NCBI GenBank assembly: GCA_002878375.1
Contig: NIRF01000003.1
Location: forward strand, 82,792 to 146,791
Direction of reading: 5' to 3'
DNA length: 64,000 nucleotides
Source of the DNA: Dictyoglomus sp. NZ13-RE01
GTDB lineage: Bacteria > Dictyoglomota > Dictyoglomia > Dictyoglomales > Dictyoglomaceae
Below the pieces are notes generated by a model. That model searched no databases, was not told the DNA's origin, and saw only the letters and a program-made list of their open reading frames with translations. The stretch's first letter is position 1. Every line of letters begins with the position of its first letter. The position numbers and the translations under genes were made by a program. This document shows positions 8,276 to 16,929 of the stretch, one piece after another.

Positions 8276-10362
8276 TCTTCCTCTTCCTCTGCTCTTGGTT
8301 TTGCCTTAGCAATAATCTCCTCTTGTATCTTTGCAGGAACTTCCTCATAATGGGAGAATTTCATCGTATATGAGCCTCTACCTTGCGTAATTGATTTCAA
8401 AGTAGAAGAATATCTCAACATTTCCGCAAGAGGTACCAAAGCCTTTATAACCTGCATTTTTCCTAAGGACTCTATCTGAGTAACCCTTCCTCTCCTCCCA
8501 TTAAGGTCACTTATTATATCCCCTGTATAGGTATCCGGCGCAGTTACTTCTACCTGCATTATAGGTTCCAGTAGGACAGGTTTTGCCTCTAAAAATCCTT
8601 TTTTAAAAGCTTTTGCAGCTGCCACTTTAAAAGCCATATCAGAGGAGTCCACTTCATGGTATGAACCATCAAATAATGTAACCCGAACATCTACTATTGG
8701 ATAACCAGCCAAAATACCCTTCTCCATAGTTTCCCTTATACCCTTTTCTACTGCAGGTATGTAGTTCTTTGGTACTACACCACCCACAATTTTATCTACA
8801 AACTCAAATCCCCCACCTCTTGGAAGGGGTTCAAGTTCTAACCAAACATGTCCATACTGACCTCTTCCACCTGTCTGCTTCTTAACCTTTCCTTCCGCCT
8901 TTGCTGTCGTCCTTATAGTCTCTCTATATGCCACTTGAGGTGTACCTAAAGTAACATTTACCCCAAATTTTCTTTGCATTCTTTCCACTACTACCTCTAA
9001 ATGGGAATCTCCTAATCCATAAATTAAGGTTTCATTAGTCTCAAAATTCCTTTGTACCCTTATTGTAGGATCTTCCTCTACTATTCTTGTCAGGGCAGTA
9101 CTCATTCTATCCTCGTCCGCTCTTGATTTTGGTATAACGGAGACTGAGAATACTGGCTCTGGGAATGGTAGTGGCTTAATTTTGTAAGAATTTTCTTTGC
9201 TTGATAAGGTATCATTTGTGGCAGTTTCCTTTAGCTTTGAGACTACACATATATCGCCAGTAGTAACCTCAATAGCTTGTTCTTGGTTTTTGCCTCTTTG
9301 ATAATAAATTTGGGCAATCTTTTCTTGAATATCTTTATTTAGATTGTATAAGTTTGAGTCAGGTCTCAAACTTCCTGATATTATCCTTAAATAATTGAGT
9401 TTTCCTACAAAAGGATCTGCGGAAGTCTTAAATACAAAAGCCACCACACCATTATTTTCCCCTATTTTAACTTCCTTTTCTTCACCTGTCTTTACATCTT
9501 CAACCTTAATAGGAGCTCTCTCCTTAGGATTTGGAAACATCTGAATTACATAATCTAAAAATTTAGATACTCCAACATTCTTAGTGGAAGATATGGCAAA
9601 AACAGGGAATATCTCTCTATTAATAAAAGCTTTTCTAAGGGTATCCACAATTAGATTGGCTTCTATTTCTTCCCCCTCTAAATATCTTTGCAAAAGTTCC
9701 TCATCAAACTCTATAATAGTTTCAATGAGATTTTGTCTCCATTTATTTACTTCTTCCTTCAACTCTGAAGGAATACTTGTCTCTTTTTCTTCTCCTTTAT
9801 CATCAGGATAAATATAAGCCTTTTCGTTAAGTAGATCAACAATTCCTTGGAAACTTGCCTCTTTTCCGATAGGCAAAACTATTGGTAAAACTTTATTTCC
9901 AAATCTTTCTTGTAAAGTCTTCAAAGTTTCAAAAAAGTCCGCATTTTCTCTATCCAACTTATTTATGATAAATGCGGAGGGTAAAGAGTATTCCTGTGCC
10001 ATGCTCCAGATTCTCTCATGTTGAACCTGAATACCTGAGATTGCATCCAAGACCAACACCACAGTATCTACAGCCATAAGAGCACTAATTACTTCTCCAA
10101 TAAAATCCGCATATCCAGGAGTATCCACTAAATTTATCTTCTTACCTTTCCATTCAAAAGGAAGAAGGGATAAACTAAGAGAAATTCCTCTTTTTACTTC
10201 TTCAGGCTCAAAATCAGAAACCGTATTCCCACTCTCAACTTTTCCCATTCTATCTATAACTTTAGCGGTGTAAAGAATTGCCTCCGATAATGTAGTTTTT
10301 CCAGAACCTCCATGACCAAAAAGTCCTACATTTCTTAAATCTTCAGTGGTATATTGTTTCAT
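8272..10362 (-). CDS. Elongation factor G-like GTPase
   Basis: A 696-residue translational GTPase with the G motifs GHGGSGKTTL, DTPGYADF and NKLD, then EF-G domains II-V. It matches the EF-G-like paralogue group (often called EF-G2 or FusA2) rather than the canonical factor: the N-terminus is KQYTTEDLRNVGLFGHGG and the tail is KPRAEEEEE. It is not next to rpsL, rpsG or tuf, which supports a paralogue. The role in translocation or ribosome recycling is not established here. It has its own promoter at 10441-10449 and a leader of about 70 bases. Confidence 0.88.
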   Translation of the reverse strand: MKQYTTEDLRNVGLFGHGGSGKTTLSEAILYTAKVIDRMGKVESGNTVSDFEPEEVKRGISLSLSLLPFEWKGKKINLVDTPGYADFIGEVISALMAVDTVVLVLDAISGIQVQHERIWSMAQEYSLPSAFIINKLDRENADFFETLKTLQERFGNKVLPIVLPIGKEASFQGIVDLLNEKAYIYPDDKGEEKETSIPSELKEEVNKWRQNLIETIIEFDEELLQRYLEGEEIEANLIVDTLRKAFINREIFPVFAISSTKNVGVSKFLDYVIQMFPNPKERAPIKVEDVKTGEEKEVKIGENNGVVAFVFKTSADPFVGKLNYLRIISGSLRPDSNLYNLNKDIQEKIAQIYYQRGKNQEQAIEVTTGDICVVSKLKETATNDTLSSKENSYKIKPLPFPEPVFSVSVIPKSRADEDRMSTALTRIVEEDPTIRVQRNFETNETLIYGLGDSHLEVVVERMQRKFGVNVTLGTPQVAYRETIRTTAKAEGKVKKQTGGRGQYGHVWLELEPLPRGGGFEFVDKIVGGVVPKNYIPAVEKGIRETMEKGILAGYPIVDVRVTLFDGSYHEVDSSDMAFKVAAAKAFKKGFLEAKPVLLEPIMQVEVTAPDTYTGDIISDLNGRRGRVTQIESLGKMQVIKALVPLAEMLRYSSTLKSITQGRGSYTMKFSHYEEVPAKIQEEIIAKAKPRAEEEEE

Positions 10363-10440
10363 TTTATCTTTTAAAACCCCCTTCTACAAATTTTAATATT
10401 CTTTTAGTGAAATTTCCTAAAAAAGTTAAATCCTTTTATT

Positions 10441-10449
10441 ATTATATCA
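10441..10449 (-). promoter_or_regulatory. Extended -10 promoter for the EF-G-like operon, overlapping the dut stop
   Basis: On the minus strand the bases read TGATATAAT: a TGn extension plus a consensus -10. The TGA is also the stop codon of dut (10447-10449). Transcription would begin near 10434, leaving a leader of about 70 bases before the ATG at 10362. Confidence 0.6.
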
Positions 10450-10896
10450 AATTCCTGTGCTTCCCAGCCCCCTCTCTCCTCTTTCAGTTTCTGGCAATTT
10501 ATCCATTTCCTTCCATAAAACCTTAGGATAAGATAGAATTAACAACTGGGCTATACGCATTCCCCTTTTTCCATAAAAGGTTCTGTTGGAAAAATTAATT
10601 AAGTTAACCAATATCTCGCCTCTATAATCACTATCTATTAGTCCTGGAGTGTTTAAGACTGTAATCCCTTCCTTTGCAGATAAACCACTCCTTGGTAGAA
10701 CTAAAGCTAAGAATCCCAAGGGCAGAGCTATTCTAATTCCCGTAGGAACTATTATTCCTCCATTTATTTCATTAAAAGGAGGAAGTATAAAATCCTCCCT
10801 TGCAAAGAGATCAAGAGCGGATGCCCCCTCTGTAGCATAAAAGGGGAGAGGTAAATTTTTATCTAATCTCTCAATTAAAACCTCTACCTTCTCCAT
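10447..10896 (-). CDS. dut: Deoxyuridine 5'-triphosphate nucleotidohydrolase (dUTPase)
   Basis: Splits dUTP to dUMP and pyrophosphate, keeping uracil out of DNA and supplying the thymidylate route. All five trimeric dUTPase motifs are present in 149 residues: [34 protein letters not shown], and a C-terminal [10 protein letters not shown] in which one residue of the usual RGxGGFGSTG differs. It lies 12 bases after proS in the same operon. ThyX, Tdk and Tmk elsewhere in the window act in the same pathway. Confidence 0.95.
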   Translation of the reverse strand: MEKVEVLIERLDKNLPLPFYATEGASALDLFAREDFILPPFNEINGGIIVPTGIRIALPLGFLALVLPRSGLSAKEGITVLNTPGLIDSDYRGEILVNLINFSNRTFYGKRGMRIAQLLILSYPKVLWKEMDKLPETERGERGLGSTGI

Positions 10897-10908
10897 AATC
10901 TTTTATCT

Positions 10909-12354
10909 TTAGTAGGCTTTGGCAAACAAAGCTTTTATATTTGTTTCTTTACCACAATAGATACATTTTCCTTTTTCTTCTTTCCAATCAAAAGGTATGT
11001 TTCTTATAGTAGCAGAAGTTAGCTCTTTAATTTTTAACTCGCATTCTCCACTTCCACACCAACTGGCTTTAATAAATCCTCTTTTTTCCTCTATTATTTT
11101 CTTAAATTCTTCAAAGGATTCTACCTCATAAGTATTTTCTTCTCTAAATCTCAAAGCTTTTTCAAACATACTCCTTTGAATGTTATTTAAAAGATCTCTC
11201 AAGTTATCCACCATATTTTCCTTTTTGAAAGAAGTTTTTTCTCTTTTATCTCTTCTTGCTGTAAAGATCTCTCCTTTTTCTACCTCCTTAGGTCCTATTT
11301 CAATTCTTACTGGAACTCCTTTCAACTCCCACTCATTAAACTTCCATCCTGGAGTATGTTCTTCATCCTTATCCACAAAAACCCTAAAATGCTCCCTTAA
11401 GATAGAGTAAATTTCATCCACATATCTATATACCTTTTCCTTATCTTTATCTTCCCTCCATATTGGAATGATAACTATCTGATAAGGTGCTACCTTTGGA
11501 GGTAGGACAAGACCATAATCATCTCCATGAGTCATAATTAGTGCTCCAATGGAACGTGTAGAAACTCCCCAACTGGTTTGCCATACATACTTTCTTTCCC
11601 CATCTATATCTTGAAAGGTAATATCAAAGGCTTTTGCAAAATGTTGACCTAAATTGTGTGAAGTTCCAGCTTGAAGAGCTCTACCATCCGCTAACAATAC
11701 TTCTACAGAATAGGTTCTAAGCGCACCAGCAAACTTTTCATTCTCCGTTTTTACTCCAGCAATCACTGGTATAGAAAGATCTTCCTCAAAAAATTCTTTG
11801 TAAACATTTAACATCTTTAAAGCCTCTTCTTCTGCTTCCTCTAAGGTTCTATGTGCAGTGTGTCCTTCCTGCCATAAAAATTCTGTTGTTCTTAAGAAAA
11901 GCCTTGTTTCTTTTTCCCATCTTACCACATTTGCCCATTGATTTATGAGTACGGGTAAGTCTCTCCATGATTGAATCCACTTTGAAAACATACTACAGAT
12001 GATAGACTCTGATGTAGGTCTTACTGCAAGAGGTTCTACTAAATCTTCATCTCCTCCTTTTGTTACCCATGCTACCTGTGGAGAGAATCCCTCTACGTGT
12101 TCTGCTTCTTTTTCAAGGAAACTTTTAGGAATAAACAAGGGGAAATATGCATTTTCATGACCTGTTCTTTTTATTTTTTCATCCAGCAATCTTTGCATAT
12201 TCTCCCACAGAGCAAATCCATAAGGTCTAATTACCATGCAACCTTTAATTGGAGCATAATCTGCAAGCTTTGCTTTTAAAATTACATCAGTATACCATCT
12301 TGAGAAGTCTTCCTTTTGAGAAGTTATACTTTCTACAAATTTTTTCTCCTCCAT
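10909..12354 (-). CDS. proS: Prolyl-tRNA synthetase, archaeal/eukaryotic type
   Basis: A class II synthetase that charges tRNA-Pro. At 481 residues without the bacterial editing insertion it is the short ProS type 3 form. Motif 2 is in VVRWEKETRLFLRTTEFLW, and a C-terminal domain carries cysteines (CGSG; CIYCGKE) that may bind zinc. The ATG at 12354 has GGAGGG 7 bases upstream; an earlier ATG at 12360 is too close to that site. It is cotranscribed with the DUF3084 gene and dut. Confidence 0.94.
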   Translation of the reverse strand: MEEKKFVESITSQKEDFSRWYTDVILKAKLADYAPIKGCMVIRPYGFALWENMQRLLDEKIKRTGHENAYFPLFIPKSFLEKEAEHVEGFSPQVAWVTKGGDEDLVEPLAVRPTSESIICSMFSKWIQSWRDLPVLINQWANVVRWEKETRLFLRTTEFLWQEGHTAHRTLEEAEEEALKMLNVYKEFFEEDLSIPVIAGVKTENEKFAGALRTYSVEVLLADGRALQAGTSHNLGQHFAKAFDITFQDIDGERKYVWQTSWGVSTRSIGALIMTHGDDYGLVLPPKVAPYQIVIIPIWREDKDKEKVYRYVDEIYSILREHFRVFVDKDEEHTPGWKFNEWELKGVPVRIEIGPKEVEKGEIFTARRDKREKTSFKKENMVDNLRDLLNNIQRSMFEKALRFREENTYEVESFEEFKKIIEEKRGFIKASWCGSGECELKIKELTSATIRNIPFDWKEEKGKCIYCGKETNIKALFAKAY

Positions 12355-12366
12355 TATCATACCCTC

Positions 12367-13560
12367 CTATAATTCAAATCTTACTTTTAAAGGACCACTA
12401 TTATAAGTATCCTCGTCTGCAACTATACTTAAAATAACCTTTTTACCCTTTGATTTTATAGCATAAACTACGTTATAGAAATCTTCCAAGGATATATCTC
12501 CTACAGTATTAGTAAGTGGATCTGGTAATATCCCCCTAAGTTGGACAATCTTATTCACTTCTGATAATATTTCTAATAGTCTTGCTTCAATCTTATCCTT
12601 TGATTCACTTCCATCCACAACTCTTGTTAAAATCACTTCATTCTTTTTAAATACGAGAAAATAAGGATGTATATCTAAGCTAACAAGCACAGGTTCTCCT
12701 TCAAAGGTGTTTACCATGGCTATGGTACGGATTAATTTATCTCCAGGAGACATTAAGGAATTAATGAGCTTTTCCCATTCCGATTTTGGTAGCCATACTG
12801 TTCCCTTATTATTCTGAGAGCCTGCTCCTTTATTAGTAGCAATCTGCTCCAATAAACTAAGAAGGGTCTTTCCCTCTTTTATAGCCTCCTCTTCTGAAAG
12901 TCCTCCTCTACTAACCCAATTTAAAATTAATTCTCCCCTTCTAAAAACCAATCCCTCACTTCGGATAAGGTTAATTGTATTGGTTAAGAAATCCAGCTCC
13001 TCAACTAATCCTTTTTTGTCCTCTAACAATTTATTCTTTTCCTTTTCTAATATGGCTATTCTTTTTGACATATCATAGAGTGCCCTTTGCATATTTTCCT
13101 TATCCTTTACCAGATCTTCCTTCTCTTTTCTCAATTTGATTAGTTCTTTTTCTAAATTATCCTTTGTGCTTTTAATATTTTCAAGTTCTTTTCTAAATTT
13201 TTCCACCTCTTCTCTTAGCATTTCCTTCTCTTCAGATGCTTCTTTGAGTTTTTGATTAACTTTTGACAACTCTTCATTTTTGATATTCACTGCTATCTGT
13301 AAAGAACTTAATTGTCTTTTTAGTCTATCCAAGCCAAATATGGCAGTCCTTACATTCTCTGAAAAGAAAGTAAGGATTAGCAATGTGGAAACCATAATTA
13401 AAATACCTGTGATAACGCTTACTAAACGTGATGTATATTTGGGACGAAGATTAAAAAGTGAAAGTTTTTTCTTCCCTACTTTTCTTCCAACATAGTCACC
13501 TAAGTAGGCTATTACACCACTTAGAATAATTAAAATGATAATAAGTAAAAATCCAGACAT
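12367..13560 (-). CDS. DUF3084 membrane-anchored coiled-coil protein
   Basis: A 397-residue protein with two N-terminal membrane helices (about 3-22 and 46-68) that flank the family signature LGDYVGRKVGKKKLSLFNLR. A long charged coiled coil follows (about 75-190), then a mixed C-terminal domain. DUF3084 proteins are of unknown function. The start overlaps the lptB stop (TAATG) and has no good ribosome site of its own, so translation is probably coupled to lptB. Placement after lptB suggests, but does not show, an envelope role. Confidence 0.85.
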   Translation of the reverse strand: MSGFLLIIILIILSGVIAYLGDYVGRKVGKKKLSLFNLRPKYTSRLVSVITGILIMVSTLLILTFFSENVRTAIFGLDRLKRQLSSLQIAVNIKNEELSKVNQKLKEASEEKEMLREEVEKFRKELENIKSTKDNLEKELIKLRKEKEDLVKDKENMQRALYDMSKRIAILEKEKNKLLEDKKGLVEELDFLTNTINLIRSEGLVFRRGELILNWVSRGGLSEEEAIKEGKTLLSLLEQIATNKGAGSQNNKGTVWLPKSEWEKLINSLMSPGDKLIRTIAMVNTFEGEPVLVSLDIHPYFLVFKKNEVILTRVVDGSESKDKIEARLLEILSEVNKIVQLRGILPDPLTNTVGDISLEDFYNVVYAIKSKGKKVILSIVADEDTYNSGPLKVRFEL

Positions 13561-14279
13561 TATATATTAAACCTCTCCCCTAAGAAAAACTTCTTGGCTA
13601 AGTCATTATTCACAATCTCCTCTGGAGTTCCAGAGATCAAAATCTCTCCAGAATATATTATATAGGCAAAATCAGTAATGGCTAAGGTGTCTCTTACATT
13701 ATGATCTGTAATTAAGATTCCTAAATTTTTACTTCTCAAGTAATGAATGGTCTCTTGCAAGTTTTGTACCGTTAAGGGGTCAACACCTGCAAAGGGTTCA
13801 TCAAGAAGTATATATTTAGGGGAAAGAGCCAAGACCCTTGCTATTTCTACTCTTCTCCTTTCCCCTCCTGATAAAGTGTATCCATAATTTTTCCTTACTT
13901 TTTGAAGTTGAAACTCTTCTATTAACTCTTCCAATTTCTTTTTTTGTTCTAAGGGAGTTAAGTTTGTAAGTTCCAAAACTAATCTTATGTTATCCTCAAC
14001 AGAAAGCTTTCTAAATATAGTTGGATCTTGAGCCAAATATCCTAAACCCTTTTTTGCCCTTTTTGGCATAGAAAGATAGGTTATATCTTCCCCCTCTAAA
14101 AGGACCTTTCCAGCATCCGCAAAGACCTCTCCCATGATTGTATAGAAGGTGGTAGTTTTCCCAGCTCCATTTGGACCCAATAATCCTACCACCATTCCAG
14201 GTTCAACCTGCAATGTTACATTCTTTACTACACACCTTTTACCATAATATTTATAGATTCCAAGTGTTTCTAAAGGCAT
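13560..14279 (-). CDS. lptB: Lipopolysaccharide export ABC ATPase
   Basis: A 239-residue ATP-binding subunit that would power LptFG to pull lipopolysaccharide from the inner membrane. Walker A is GPNGAGKTTTFY, the signature is LSGGERRR, Walker B is YILLDEPFAGVDP, and the switch histidine is in ITDHNVRDTL; the N-terminus and FRKLSVEDN region are typical of LptB. No ribosome site precedes the ATG, and a strong promoter predicts a transcript that starts only a few bases upstream. LptF, LptG, LptC, LptA and LptD are not in the window. Confidence 0.92.
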   Translation of the reverse strand: MPLETLGIYKYYGKRCVVKNVTLQVEPGMVVGLLGPNGAGKTTTFYTIMGEVFADAGKVLLEGEDITYLSMPKRAKKGLGYLAQDPTIFRKLSVEDNIRLVLELTNLTPLEQKKKLEELIEEFQLQKVRKNYGYTLSGGERRRVEIARVLALSPKYILLDEPFAGVDPLTVQNLQETIHYLRSKNLGILITDHNVRDTLAITDFAYIIYSGEILISGTPEEIVNNDLAKKFFLGERFNI

Positions 14280-14290
14280 TTATATGCATA

Positions 14291-14319
14291 ATGTTAAAGA
14301 AAAATGTAATGAATGTCAA
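14291..14319 (-). promoter_or_regulatory. Promoter for lptB (predicted very short leader)
   Basis: A consensus -35 TTGACA (14319-14314) is spaced 17 bases from TAACAT (14296-14291). Transcription would start near 14284, about 5 bases before the lptB ATG. It lies immediately after the TPR gene stop at 14324, so it separates the lptB operon from the long envelope operon. Confidence 0.65.
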
Positions 14320-14323
14320 TTTA

Positions 14324-14935
14324 TTAATGAGCTAACCCTCTTAAGAGTTGCCATAACTCACTATAGCCTTTCTTTTGAAGTATACTTAGAGTAATAAAAT
14401 ATTCTTTTAACGCCAATAAATAGTTACCCTTTCTATAGTAGATTGCACATTTTAGAGCATGTAAAGCCTCATTATTAGAGTTAATCTTAATTCCTTCATC
14501 TACTAAACTTTCTGAGGATTTTATATTACCCATTTCATAATGGAGGTAAGCCAAGTAGGCAATTACCCAGTCATCCTGCGGGTTTACATTATAAATTTTA
14601 TTGAAATAAAGTAGTGCCTTTTCTTTGTTTCCACTAAAGTAATTAGCAAAAGCAAGCTGATAATAAGAAAAAATATTTTCCTCTTTTATCTCTTTAGCCT
14701 TTTTATAGAATAGGTTTGGCTCTAATTTTTCTATCTTTTTATATATATCATAGGCTTTATCTAATCTACCCTCTGCCATATAAATTACGAAAAGATCAAA
14801 GAGTAAATCTAAATTATTAGGGTCTTTAATAAGCAAGTTTTCATAATTTTGAGAAAGGCTTTTCCAGTCATAAGAAAAGGAGACAAAAGTCAGTATTAAA
14901 TTAAAGATTAATATTTTGAAGAATAAATTTCGCAA
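14324..14935 (-). CDS. TPR-repeat protein, probably exported
   Basis: A 203-residue protein starting at a TTG with GGAG 9 bases upstream. The first 20 or so residues (MRNLFFKILIFNLILTFVSF) form a signal peptide or anchor. Residues about 30-195 contain four to five tetratricopeptide-like units (DKAYDIYKKIEKLEPN; KALLYFNKIYNVNPQDD; NEALHALKCAIYYRKGN). It overlaps the upstream LpxB-like gene by 35 bases and ends the envelope operon. A role as a periplasmic assembly or scaffold protein is an inference. Confidence 0.82.
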   Translation of the reverse strand: MRNLFFKILIFNLILTFVSFSYDWKSLSQNYENLLIKDPNNLDLLFDLFVIYMAEGRLDKAYDIYKKIEKLEPNLFYKKAKEIKEENIFSYYQLAFANYFSGNKEKALLYFNKIYNVNPQDDWVIAYLAYLHYEMGNIKSSESLVDEGIKINSNNEALHALKCAIYYRKGNYLLALKEYFITLSILQKKGYSELWQLLRGLAH

Positions 14936-15986
14936 TATTATCCGCTCCTTTTCTCCCTAACCTTTCCTTTCCAGAAAACGCTCTACTTTTTTTCTCTTCA
15001 GGATGCTCAATAAAATAGATGATTTTTTCCCCTGCCTCCTTAAAGTCCTTTGCCAGTTCTAATCCTTCCCCTAAAAGAGCCTTCTGCATTTTTAAAAATC
15101 TTTGGGTAATTTGAGGTCCTTTTCCTGGGAATGAAACCACAAGCTTTCCCATATAAACTGCCTGTTCATTAGCAGTGCCTGCTAAACCAAGCACTAAATA
15201 AGCCCTTTTAACTACATTATTAAATTCTCCACATGTTATATTTACTGGAAAATTATAGCTTTTAACCAATTTTTCTATTATATCTTTTCTTTCTATGGGT
15301 AGATAAGGGGATAAAACAATTTCAAAGGAAAAATCAGGATAACTTCTATAAACTATTTCACAAGTTTTCAGCATTAATTTTAAATTTTCAATTGCTTCCG
15401 TCCTACTTCCAGGAAGAAGTACAATGACCTTTTGCCCATCACTATAAAATTCATCATCTAAACCATCAAACATGGGATTTCCCAGATAATAGGTCCAAGG
15501 TATGTATTTTCTTAAATATTCTGAAGTGGGATTATCTCTTGTGAAAACAAATTTTGTTAATTTTTTCATAAGGTATATTTCAGGATAGTAAAAGGAAGAA
15601 TTTAATACTGATTTTGCGGTGGGAAGAAAGAAGGCTTTTTTCTTAGTTAAAGAGCCCATAATAAGGTTGTAAGTATCTCCAACACAAATAAGCTCCATTT
15701 TTAAGCCTTGCATCTTCCTTAAAGTTTTCAATTGTTCTTTGAAAAAGGGGATAAAACCAGATTTTAAATCTGAAAACAAACCTCTTCCTAAGGCTCTTAT
15801 ACTAAATCCTCCGCTTGGAAATTCTTTTCTTGGATCGAGAAGTTCTACAGGAAGATCTATAAAGGCTTTTCCAACCCCTACTAAAGGATAAACAAATATT
15901 TTTATATCCTTGAATTTTAAGATCCTTTCAATTATTCTTCTTGCAATTATATCTTCTCCAATTCCATTACTTATAAAGAGCAACAT
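14901..15986 (-). CDS. Lipid-A-disaccharide synthase-related glycosyltransferase (paralogue 1)
   Basis: A 361-residue GT-B protein related to LpxB. It starts LLFISNGIGEDIIARRI and has the LpxB-like VGDTYNL, VLLPGSRTEAI, GLAGTANEQAVY and FPGKGPQITQRF motifs. It fits the LpxB-related family known from cyanobacteria and Deinococcus-type genomes, whose substrate is not established. The real lpxB is only four genes upstream, so a simple duplicate function is unlikely. It may act on another lipid-linked sugar in outer-membrane glycolipid synthesis, but that is inference. Confidence 0.8.
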   Translation of the reverse strand: MLLFISNGIGEDIIARRIIERILKFKDIKIFVYPLVGVGKAFIDLPVELLDPRKEFPSGGFSIRALGRGLFSDLKSGFIPFFKEQLKTLRKMQGLKMELICVGDTYNLIMGSLTKKKAFFLPTAKSVLNSSFYYPEIYLMKKLTKFVFTRDNPTSEYLRKYIPWTYYLGNPMFDGLDDEFYSDGQKVIVLLPGSRTEAIENLKLMLKTCEIVYRSYPDFSFEIVLSPYLPIERKDIIEKLVKSYNFPVNITCGEFNNVVKRAYLVLGLAGTANEQAVYMGKLVVSFPGKGPQITQRFLKMQKALLGEGLELAKDFKEAGEKIIYFIEHPEEKKSRAFSGKERLGRKGADNIAKFILQNINL

Positions 15987-15987
15987 T

Positions 15988-16929
15988 TTATATCCTATAG
16001 ATCTCTATCTCTTTTAAAATTTCTGTTGCTAAAGCAACAGCTAATTTTCCATCCTCTAAAGTAACTAAAGGACTTTCCCCTTTAATAATACAATTTATAA
16101 ACTGCTCCAGCTCAAGTTTTAGAGGCTCCTCCTTTTCAAAGACAGGACTTTCTACACTGGGATCAACTACTCTATTGGAAAGGCAGGTTATAGTTATACT
16201 TTGATTTATATAATCTACTGTTATATAGGTACCATCTTTCTCTTGAATATCTAACTTTCTAAATTTTTTAGAAGAAACCCTGCTTGCGGTAAGATTTGCT
16301 AAAATTCCTCCCTCAAAAAGAATGGAGACATTAACAAAATCCTCAAAAGGAGTAACAATAGAGTAGCCTACACCATGGATATCTTTTATTATTTTATCCT
16401 TTCCAAGCAAGTAAAAGAGGATATCTAAGTCATGAATCATTAGATCCAAAACTACTCCTACATCATCTGGCTTTCCACTATAATAACCCATTCTATGAGC
16501 TTCAATATATAGAGGATCTTTAATATATTTTTTCAATTCCTGTATAGCAGGATTAAATCTCTCTATATGTCCAACCTGAAAAACTAAATCCTTTCCTCCA
16601 GCAAGATCTAAAAGCTCTTCTACCTCCCATAAGTACTGAGTAACTGGTTTTTCTACAAAAATATGAATACCTCTTTCCAAAAAATCTTTAGCTATACTAA
16701 AATGAGTTGAAGTAGGAGTGACAATACTGACAGCATCAATCTTATCCATTAATTCCTTATAATTAGTAGTATAAAAGGGAATCTGATAAAGGGATGCTAT
16801 CTCACGGACCCTCTTTTCATTTATGTCCGCAATACCAACCAAATCAACCTTCTCAAGCTCACTCAAGATTCTTACGTGATGTTGTCCTAAAGAACCAACT
16901 CCAACTACACCCATTCTAATTTTTTTCAT
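15988..16929 (-). CDS. Gfo/Idh/MocA family NAD(P)-dependent sugar dehydrogenase
   Basis: A 313-residue oxidoreductase with an N-terminal Rossmann motif, GVVGVGSLGQHHVRIL, the EKPVTQ motif of the active-site region, and the C-terminal alpha/beta domain with MIHDLDILFYLLG. Such enzymes oxidise a sugar or nucleotide sugar. In some lpx clusters a related enzyme (GnnA) makes a 3-keto UDP-GlcNAc for amide-linked lipid A. No GnnB-type aminotransferase is seen here, so the substrate stays open. It overlaps msbA by 14 bases. Confidence 0.83.
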   Translation of the reverse strand: MKKIRMGVVGVGSLGQHHVRILSELEKVDLVGIADINEKRVREIASLYQIPFYTTNYKELMDKIDAVSIVTPTSTHFSIAKDFLERGIHIFVEKPVTQYLWEVEELLDLAGGKDLVFQVGHIERFNPAIQELKKYIKDPLYIEAHRMGYYSGKPDDVGVVLDLMIHDLDILFYLLGKDKIIKDIHGVGYSIVTPFEDFVNVSILFEGGILANLTASRVSSKKFRKLDIQEKDGTYITVDYINQSITITCLSNRVVDPSVESPVFEKEEPLKLELEQFINCIIKGESPLVTLEDGKLAVALATEILKEIEIYRI

